Origin: Actinidia chinensis
Lineage: Eukaryota; Streptophyta; Magnoliopsida; Ericales; Actinidiaceae
Direction of reading: 5' to 3'
Assembly: GCA_009663005.1 (NCBI GenBank)
Contig: CM018915.1
Coordinates: 72,501 to 95,000, forward strand
Length of the DNA: 22,500 bases
Each line of letters opens with the position of its first letter. Position 1 is the first letter of the stretch. Below the pieces are notes generated by a model that saw nothing but the letters and a program-made list of their open reading frames with translations, ran no database searches and was not told where the DNA came from. Below are positions 1 through 10,100 of the stretch, piece after piece. The position numbers were made by a program, and so were the translations under genes.

Positions 1-1053
1 ACAACAAGTGTAATAGGCTATGGTAACAATAAAGTGTATTGGAGATGGTGGAAAGGTAGTAAGGACAGAGGAAAATAAAGTGTGATGGGAGATGGTGGGG
101 CTAGGGATGGCGATGTCTACCGCAGATGAGGTGAGAAAGGAGAGGAATGAAGGGAGGTCAACGAAACTAGACTGAGAAGAGAGACGGAAGGAGGTAGGGA
201 AGAATGGCAACAATGCGGTAGAGGGGTAGAGGTAATTATGCCAAAACTAGAGGAGAGGCAAAGTAATTTACTCTGTTGCAAATGACATTAAAAATTGAAA
301 ATAGTCAAATAAAAAAATTGAATTATTTGAAGAAAGTGGCAACATTACCAATGAAATAGCTTCTCATTTGTTTCACATTTATTATGAAAGTTTAAGGTGA
401 GGGATTAATTTCTTTGAATATGAAAACCTTTTTACCCTGATCAAAGAGAAAGAAGCTACCTAAAAAGGAAAGGAAAAAAACAAAAAAAGCAAAAGCTAAT
501 TTATCCAACCAAAAGCCAAATTGGCCAGCTTAAATCGATTTTTTTTTAGGCTTCAGAAACCTAAAAGCCCAATGCAACATGAAACTACTAATCTCAAATC
601 AGAAACTATAAGCAATTGAGATGGTGCACTATGATGTGCTCTTGTTACAAATGGTGCATCTCGTATGGACTCGGCAAGAATCCGAATTAAATTTCAATTC
701 CCACATTTGATTCTTAGCAACCAAACCAGCCTTGTATAGTAGAAGAATTGGAATATATCATGAAATAAAATAAAATTTTCAAACCATTCATAACGGCCTC
801 CTGAATAAATCTAGAAGAACGCAATAACTGTGACAATTAACAACGCTCGGCCGTTGGAATCCCTTCCTGACAATCATATAAATCAGTATAGAAGGCACAA
901 GATATGCGAACATCTTCAGAATTATACCAAAATAAAACTGAAATAAAAGCAAACATACCATGACATTACTAGGTTTCATCAAGCTACTCAAATTACATCA
1001 CAAAATGACTCGTACCACCAGTACCACAAAATATATCTTGCACAAACAACAAA
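1..1053. other. 3' flank of the VOA1/BIG1-like gene, no gene seen
   Basis: The part just below 1054 should hold the 3' UTR of the minus-strand gene; I see no clear polyadenylation signal close to the stop. Positions 1-250 are purine-rich (GGAGATGGTGG-type runs) without an open frame. The short frame at 788-991 has no recognisable domain and lies in the likely 3' UTR. Confidence 0.4.
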
Positions 1054-1146
1054 TCAAGAATCTTGGGGAGCTTCAAACCTAGTCGGAGTGTCAATACCCG
1101 CCATACAACAAAGGCCTGATATCAAAATTATTAGCAAAACAATGCC
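1054..1146 (-). CDS. Exon 8 (last coding exon) of the VOA1/BIG1-like gene
   Basis: Thirty codons and a TGA at 1054-1056. It encodes GIVLLIILISGLCCMAGI, the rest of the membrane span, and a tail with DTPTRFEAPQDS that matches the conserved plant C-terminus. The acceptor is TTTCAG|GGC, phase 0, and it fits exon 7 exactly. The exon is found only by knowing the family tail, since 6.45 kb of intron separates it from exon 7. Confidence 0.85.
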   Translation of the reverse strand, partial: GIVLLIILISGLCCMAGIDTPTRFEAPQDS

Positions 1147-4100
1147 CTGAAACATCACAAGAAACAATCAGTATTTGGTTAAGGTCATAATTGCAGTTAT
1201 CAATACTTGGGGCATGTCACAATTGCCGTTTGATAAATCCCAAAGTAATACACAAAATCAGTAGAACAGTGTGTTAAAATTCACATTTTATTGTCATGAT
1301 TGCCGTTTGAAAAATCCCAAAATAAGACACAAAATCAGTAGAACATGGTACTTAAAGGAACGTTTTAGTGTTTTTTCAGGCCCAATCCATGAAGCATTAC
1401 AAATCTTTTGTTTTGTACTGGCTTAACTGATCTTTCCAGCACATTAACCCAAAACAATCCACCCAAACCATAAACTAATGCTATCACTGTTCTTAACTTC
1501 ATATAGTTACTCCCTCCTATCAAAATCTCCCCTGATGCCTCCCTAAAAATAAAGTCGGTTACAGATATTTTCGTTTTTCTGGTATTGTCTCACCAGTAAT
1601 CTAATATGTTCCACTGCAATCTTCTTTGAACCTTTCCCAATTCAATTACGGTCATTATTCGAGGTAGGATGAAAATAATTTGGTGGGAGAAAATCATACA
1701 AGAACAATGTTGTATTTTAGATGTTCACCTATCATTACTTAACAAACTGGAATGAAAGTCTCGTTAGAGAATCATCAAACTATAACCTTTCTTGCTATCT
1801 CTACTTTTGCTTCCTTGCACTTCTTTCAACTTAGTATTTTATAGCATCTAGGTATTAACAAAGAAGTACAAACCAAAATTAAAAATCTTACTGGTTATAA
1901 GGCACAATAACAAAGGTTGCACGGATTTAAGTCATTTCAGATAACTGATTTTCGTTTTGTCCCCACACCACCCATGAAGTTGAATCACATCCAAGATTAA
2001 GTCCAGCAGGGAGGGAAAATAGTGTACCCTAGCTGAACCTTGACCCTTTAAGGTATTGATCATCCCTCGAAAACACTCAGTTCACATTTGGCCAGCTTTG
2101 GGTAGGTTCAGACAAGGCCTTAGCAAACAAAGTTCACAAGACTAATAATTCAGGCAGGCATTTTCCCAAATCACCAAGCCCAAATTTTTGAACTCTTTCA
2201 TTACCAATTAACCCCCTACGGTTGGTTGCTCTCCAAAGCAAATGGTTTCTTACATCCAAAAACTGTCCACTGACACCTAAAGCTCACGTACATGTTTACT
2301 CATACGCCGATTAGATACGTTTTGACTTTGTTGAAACAATTTTTTTGGGGTCAGAATTACATCCATGCCTCCCTCCCGTTTCCCTCTCCCTCCATTTTCA
2401 TCTTTCTCAACACCCACCATTTTCCCGTGACACTGGTAGTGGTGATTTTGGAAGGTCAGGGATGATAGAGAGAAAACGAATAGAGAAATTAAAGAAAATA
2501 TTTGAACTATAAGAGGGTCGTGTTTTGGGGTCTATCTGCATGGGAAAAGTGTAACTAGCCCATAGATCCATATGGGTTAGTGATGCAAAACGTCTTGTCA
2601 ATATGTGTAGAAACATCTTGTCAATAAATTATGTATATGATCTGATGAATGCAGATAAGTGATGTGGACAAGATGGGAAACACTTCTTTCCCTACAAATT
2701 GCAAGCCTGAAGATAGCCTGGGGCAGCAATGAAGAGATTTGGTTAGGGCTGGTTCATTTCAAGTTTGATTCTATATGGTAAACAACAATGAGGAGTATTT
2801 TAAGGTTCAAATTCAGAATGATGCAAGGAGAAATTAAAAGCGTCCACAATTCGGATTGGTTCGGTTTTGAGTAAAACCAAGGACCAGACTTCGCCCTATG
2901 GTTCTAGAGATTTCAAGTCCAATTCGATCCGTCCAAAACCCGAAACCAATCCAATCCGAACCTAAAAATAACGGTTCTGTTCGGGTTTAGAACCAAGTTT
3001 TGGTAGGTAAATTTCCAACTAAATAATCACCATAATGCTTAACATAATTCATTCGCTCCATATCGAAAAATGAACTACTAAATAACAAAAAACCTATGAT
3101 ATAAGCATATAATATAGTTGGACAATTGTTAAGATGTCCAAGATTAAGGGTTTTATTTACACAAACCAAACCCCAAGTAAAGCATTAACACAGTGAAAGA
3201 GGTTGAGAGACAGAGAGAGAGTAGTAGCGGCGTAAGAACAACATATTAAGGTTCCTGGGTTAGGGCATTCGATATTTATAGTGGGACTATTTTATCAAGT
3301 GAAGGATTCCCACATCATGTAAGGTGAGGACTCACTGTATTATAAGTATAAAACTAAATAAATATTATTAATATTGCCCAGCTTGGTTCAGAACCGGAAC
3401 CTGTCAAACAAATCCGTGAACCGAACCACCCAACTCGGTTTTCAGGATTCCAAAATCGGAACCGAACAGGCTCTTCAAAAAACCGAACCAAACTGACCCA
3501 TTTGGACCGATTTTTCAGTTCCACTGGATTTTTTGGACAGCCCTAGGAGAAATACAGGATTTTGGCACTGCTCTCAGTGCTGTGAAAACTAATCAAAAAC
3601 AGAAACTTTGCATGAAACTAGAAAGAATACGAAGAAAATTCAAGACATTACACATACAATCCAATTCATTTAGAGTTACACAACAGTTCCAACGGAGACT
3701 CAAGTCATTCAAAACCTCCAGCAAAATCTCCAAAACATGGTACTACTGAATTAGCAAAAAAATATTGAAAATATACGCTCAAGAGGACTCATACTGAATG
3801 AATCATGCATGAAATTGACCATAGAAAATAGATACGAAACAAGTCTCTACTAAAACTACAGTGCAGTAAACGGCTTGAGGACCTACATTAAAATAAATGT
3901 CAGCTGACAACTTAGAAAATAAAATAAGATATTAAGCAATAAGAATATCTTGTCAAGCCTTTGTGTCCTTTGACATGAGGATTAGATGAATCCGATACTT
4001 GGATACATAAACGTACTCGCAAATTTGTGTAACACAGGCTAAGAGGGGCAGGGCATATTTAGAACGGAACCTATAGTAGGTCAGGTCAAATGAGTTTTTT

Positions 4101-7100
4101 AGAAGATGCACCCCAACCTCAAAACCACCAGGGTCCCATCACTTCCCCAATACTCAAGCCTAAGAGGCAGAATTTGGGATTACATTTACAATACAGCAGG
4201 ATCTTGTGAGCATCTGTGGCTTAGAGGCTAGAGAATAAAGTTCCGCTTGATAGCGCACCCCATGGGGCACCTACCCATGGCCAATCTTGCTAAGACAGAG
4301 GCCACGTCACAGGGGTGTACTTGTAATCCACTCAATTTCCGTAACTTGACTCAGGAATGGTGATTACCTCTAATCAGATGAGGACCACGTGACTAACCTC
4401 CTATAAATAAGGAGCTACCCATTTTCATTTGAGAGGTTGATTCTATCATCTTCTTCCTTAAGCTCCACACTTGGACTTGGGAAAATCTCTCTCTCTCTCT
4501 CTCTCTCTCACCTCCATTCCAGTGGCGTTATATAGAGATTTCTTCCTCCAATGCCCCCATACCTTAACATTTCTTCGAGGATCTTCCACATTAGGGCAGA
4601 GAGAAGTTCTTGGGCGCAGCGAAACTTACTTATCTCGGTCATATACCAGAAAGTCCAAACCTTGCAGCTTATTACCATCGTGTAGGTGATACGACAATGG
4701 GGACTGCATTGAGGCTTAATGGAGAGAGCAAGGACGATTTGGTACAAAGGCAGAAATCTCAGGCAAAGGAGATAGGAGGAACGAGACAGAGGTGTTTGCA
4801 ACAGAAACGGATTGTGTTCTATAAAGGGGCTCATAGGATAGCTTGCTTAGTTTCAGGCGGTTCCAATAGATGACTATGGGTATAGAGGAGATGAAGCGGG
4901 TTCCAAAGGTGGGTTCATGCGGGTTGGCAGAGGATGGGAGTCGGGTTGTTGCCAGGTGTGCAAGGGGCACAATCACTCAAAAAAAGGGATCTGGAGTTGG
5001 GGTTGATGGCTCCACGGATTCAAGAAAACATTCTTCTACTTGGAAAGGGTTTTACAGAGTTAAATCTTGGGAACAATAATCTAGGATTGCAAGAAGGGGT
5101 TAAGCTAATGAGCAAATCTAATGCAGCACAATGAGGGTTAAGGCAAGAAAAGGAATACATGGTTTCGTTTGGCTAAGAGAGTCTTTGGAACGAAGGGAGG
5201 GGAGATACTCTGAATAGATAGTTAAAAAACTTAAAATAGGCTATATTCCAATGGGGAGTGGAGTCGCAAGAGGAAGGGAGAAGGTAATTTGTTGACCTGG
5301 CCATGAGTCACAAAGGCAATGATTACTAGTTGGAATGTGAGGGCTTGGAATGCGGGCGGCAAAGGATGTGCAGTGTGGGCTTTGCTTAACTAACTGAGCA
5401 CAGATATTGTTCCCCTCCATAAATATCAAAATGAATGATGTGTCTAGGTGGTTAGGAGTTTGTTCTTTCTCTTTTCTTTTTTTCCCTTTCTTTGGGGTGG
5501 GGTTGATTGGGTTCATTTAGATACAAAAGGCCTCAAGAGTGCAGTGATTGTGATGTGAAACAGGAGGGTGATAGAGAAATTGGAAAAGTGAAGTCAAGAA
5601 AGTCTTGATCTCTTGTTTGTTTATTAATAAGGGCAGCCACCTTCAAGTGGTCGGGTGTTCTTGAGTATTTATAGCCCAATAGAGGATAGATTGAAGGAGG
5701 AGCTGTGGGAGGGTCTGTCATCTTTGGCTTTTAGATGGGACACTCCATGTTGTATTGCGTTGACGTTAATGAGGTGTGTTTCCAAAAGAAAGACCCATGT
5801 GCAGTACAATTGAACAGAGCGATGAAGGATTTTCATTTTTATTATAAATGTTGAGTTGGACTTGCCATTGGCAGGGGGGGAGTCCATTCTTTCTATTGGC
5901 AACAAAAGAAATATTATTAAGAAAGAAATAAAGAAATGTACAAGAGAATCAAGGGACAAGAAGTCCACAAGAGGTAAAAACGTGAAAACAAAGCCAAGTA
6001 CATTTTACACACCACCCTCAGTGAAGACAATCGTATTGTCTAACTATTAGAAAATTCTATTTATGAGAGCATTGATCGAATCTTGGTGTCTAAAGTTTGG
6101 AAGGAGCATTTATGGGAGGTGACGTAATTTTTCTCTTCTAACACTAGTTTTTGACCATGTTCCTATTATGTTGAATAGTGGAGGAGGGGTAGGTATCCTT
6201 TTCTATTCAAGAGTACATAGTTGCAAATCAAGTGCAGCAGAGAACAGTTCGGAACGCAGTGGAAATCTTACAATTCATGATTTGGTTCACCATTCCTGCA
6301 TCGGTCAATCATAAACACAAATACGTGGGTGACGTTGTTTCTAGATCGAACTGGTACTGAGTAGTGTGGTTCATGACTCAATTTAAAGTTTACAAATTAC
6401 AGTGTTATCAAATGCGTAATTGGGGCTGGCATTGAGGCTTGCATCAAGGTAAGGCATCCCAAAAATGCATCAAGGTGTTCAAATTTGTGCATTACCCTCC
6501 AAAGGCGCATGCTGCATTCGCCCAAGGTACACATTTTCCACCTTTTTCGCATTTAATGTGAGCCATACACCACAACTTCTCCAAAAGAAAAAAAATCAAA
6601 CGAAACAAAAGAGATAGAGACCAGAAAAAACTAGGGCACAATGTTAGTCTGAGGTGTTGGGGACTCACAATACTAAGCTTCCAACTAGGGTTTGATCACA
6701 AGCTCTCGCACTCTCTCACTCCCTCTCAGCAAACAACAAACAAAAAAATAAATCGGGAGCAGGGGAGGAAGAAGGGAAAGTGGTGACTAAGGTCATTCAC
6801 CTATAAGCTAAAAAGAGCACAATTGGCACTATACTATCATAAAAATAAGTACAGAAATAGGACTGACATATAGCTATAGCTTTCGCTTGTTAAGAGGCTC
6901 AATCAAGACTCTTCAAGGCTGAGATTCTTCACTAGAACTGACGATTTAAGACCTTTGATGGTGATCAAGGGCAATTGGTGATTCCATTGGACGTTTCCAG
7001 TGGATTTGAGGCGTAGCAATCAAGCATGAAGTAGCAGTGTACAAGGATTCAACATGAGATTCTTACGCCCATTGTGCGAGGATTCATGTCTGATGTAAGA

Positions 7101-10100
7101 TCTCTTGTAACCACTACTTATTTGATTAGTGAATGTTTTGTTGGACTAGGTCCTATGGTTTTTTCACCCTTCAGAATTTCCACTTAAAAAAAATGCTGTT
7201 GTTTTTCTTGTGTGTTCAAGAATTCGAGCGTTCTATTATTTGCTTAGATTATGGATTCAGTTAAAATCGGTTGAACTGGCATAGATCTATCCTTAGATTG
7301 TTGATTGAGTAGCCAGGTAGTGTATCAATTTCCCAGTGATTGACAAATTGGTTAGCAATTCCATAGTAGCAATCAAACCCTTGTGTTAAAGGGCTTGTCA
7401 AAGGTCATTCCCAATCCACATGGCCAGAAAAACAGAGCAATATTGCTCACACAGTCAATATCTACACAACAAACAAAAACACCCTCACTGGTTAATGCAT
7501 ATATCAGCAAAGAGGGGAGATGGTGACTTCTTTTTTGCACAACAAAAACAGAGGAGGAACAACCCAAATACAATCAGGGAAGAGGGAGATAGTGACTTAC
7601 AACTAATATTCCTTCCAAAAGTGACGATTTTATCTGGCAAACTCCATCACAAACTGTGGCATTGACTGATCCATTTCCTAAGGTACTTTCTGCAAGAAAC
7701 CTTTGTAGCTCCTGATAAGGATATCGCTTTGGCCTAAACGGATCAGAAACATAAAGAACCGTGTATCTTGCCCCAGATTGCACCATAGAACTAATAAGCT
7801 CGGAGAAAACCTGACCTGCATGTTTGGTCAAACATCAAAGGTTTCACATACAATAATTCAGGTAAGACCTTTTTGAGTAAGCTATAAATGACATGTTGAC
7901 GACCATCGAAACAGTTTGAATAAAAAAATCTTCAGTACCCAAAAAATATTCTGATTCAATATATAAGATACTTTGAAGTAACGTACTTTCGGAACGTGAG
8001 TTTCCTTGGCAAAATACTACCAGATCTGCTTGCCCCTTCTGTCTCTTATCTGTCCTTGAAACCAAATAGTCCTGTTCATTTTCAACAGAGAAAACAACAG
8101 TAAATCTTCACCAAACATTCAAATTTCCAAATGATCACCGAGTACACTTACGTGCAATGAGGGAAAGTCTGCCAGTTTTTCATAATTTCCACCATCTAAT
8201 GAACAGGACTCCAGGAAAGTAACTTTATTGGCTCCAAAATTACGCCCACAAGTTTCTGCAAACTCTGAAATCAATGAACTCTCGATTGCCTCTTCCTCCT
8301 CTGAAGCAGCAATGTATGGGAATGCCAAGGAAAAATTGGCACTTGTGAAAGAGACCTGTTGAACAATTTAGACAATTACTGCAGTGTTTCGGAACCTTGA
8401 CCCACTGTTTCAAATGAAATGGTTCAACTCAATCGGGGGCACAATCAGGGTTACCTTGAGCAAGTCAACAAATGATGAATCTACATATTTGGTTCCAGAA
8501 ATATCCAAGAACTGTAACCACCAACGAGAGTGTATATCATCAGAAACCATTAACAATAAAAGGATAAATTCTCAGGTTAAAATAAAGATTCATACTGCAC
8601 CTGACTTCTTCGGAAGGTTGATTAATGCATATAAATTAGCTCATAGTGTGTAAGTTCCATGGAACTAATGAATTTCTCTCTCTAAACATTCTTATTTTAT
8701 TCGTTCATATATTACTTGGTAAATGTTTATTTTTCGTTCAGCACTGGACCCAAGAAAGTCCCATAGGGTACACTTTAGCAGCTTAGGGCACATAAACCCA
8801 ATAAAGAGACTCAAGTTCGAGCCTCCAGAACTTACCTATCAAGGGAAAAATTACAGGGAAAAAAAGCAAAGAAACCATGGAAGAAGAATTGCACGCATAC
8901 TAAATTCGTACAAATCAGGCTGGCATACGTAGCATTTGCAGTTTGATTATCGAAAAACAGCACAACTTGCTAGAGAGTATTGAGGACATGAAACAATACT
9001 TGGAAGAAGTTGTAATCCAATCCAGGAGAAAGAAAATATAGGACAAACGCATCAACTAGTTCTTATTTCTTTTCTCCTCTGGATTAAAGATTCTTACCTC
9101 TCTCCCAACAAAAAGAAGTGCCACGTCAACAGGATGTTGAATTTCCTTCCCCGAGCACTGAAGAAAATGGAACCAGCATTAGAATAAAGATGCCACAAAT
9201 GTAGTCATTGCTTTTCTTTTTCTGTTTGTTTGTATTCTATCTTTTTGTTTGTAAAGAAATATTAAGGAATGCTAAAATGAGTGAAATTGCAGTCAACTTT
9301 GAAGGCAAGAGACATGCAATACCAGCAAGTTTGACCAGCCCCCTTCAGATAAAACAGACTTGGCCAAATCCTTAGGAGAGAGAGTTTGATAATTTACTGC
9401 TTCCTTTACTTCGTTGTTTGAAAATCTGTAGCAATATAGATTGGATGGAGATTTACAATACTAATCCAGAAAATAGAGAAAGCAGGAGAAATGCCTCTTT
9501 AAATATATTCCAGAAAAAGACTAAGTTGATTTTATGCTTAAAATGGTAGCAATTCTAACCTGAACCCATCATTCGGCCTTAATCCACATGACTAACTGGG
9601 AGTTCGGGCCAATGACTATATTATGCAGGTTCCGACCGGCATGTGAACAGGTTAAGATTGGTTGGTTATTCGGTTTAAGCGGGTTAACAAAAGAAGAAAT
9701 AGTAAACCTGCTGGGGACTTCCCCCATGTAAAATCTCAAACAAACTAGAAAGCTAAAATATGCAAATCAAAGCCATTTCAAGACAAATAAACAATATTTT
9801 TTTTAGTACAAAACATATAAGCAATATGACACATATATAGACAACTGTTCATTGCTGCGTTTTAGTTCTCCAATCTCCCATTTAAATCTGTCTCCAATTG
9901 CCTGGGTGAACTGCTACAATCCTTTGCCACCTTTTGCTAGTTCTCTTCCTTCACAAAATAAAGTAAGCACTTGGGTGTAGCTGTTTGACAGGGAAAAGTT
10001 TGCAAGATCTCAGTCTCTCTCTCTCTCTCCCAAAATTCACCAGAAAATTGGAGTGGCTGCAATACTGCTGCAATTAACACTTCATGATATTCATCTGACT

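Larger units (their letters stand above)
1147..7600 (-). other. Intron 7 of the VOA1/BIG1-like gene (6454 bp), transposon-filled
   Basis: Bounded by donor GTAAGT (7600 downward) and acceptor TTTCAG (1152-1147), both on the minus strand. It contains a hAT-type MITE, a gypsy-like LTR segment, an L1 LINE remnant on the plus strand and copia-LTR-like sequence, plus a 53-bp dispersed duplicate close to the acceptor. The other introns that look free of insertions are 80-586 bp, so most of this length comes from insertions. From 1350 to 2830 and from 3550 to 4240 I see nothing beyond AT-rich intron sequence. Confidence 0.82.

Noticed and set aside
4508..4834. 108-codon minus-strand frame and overlapping plus-strand frames at 4471-5134
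   Set aside because: Both strands are open across a repeat-derived region. None shows a known domain, and plus-strand LINE ORF1 identity could not be supported.
5241..5968. Minus-strand frames over the LINE endonuclease region
   Set aside because: The homology to L1 ORF2 is on the plus strand; these are antisense shadows.
8384..8932. Plus-strand frames at 8384-8653 and 8723-8932
   Set aside because: They lie over exon 4 and introns of the minus-strand gene and show no domain.
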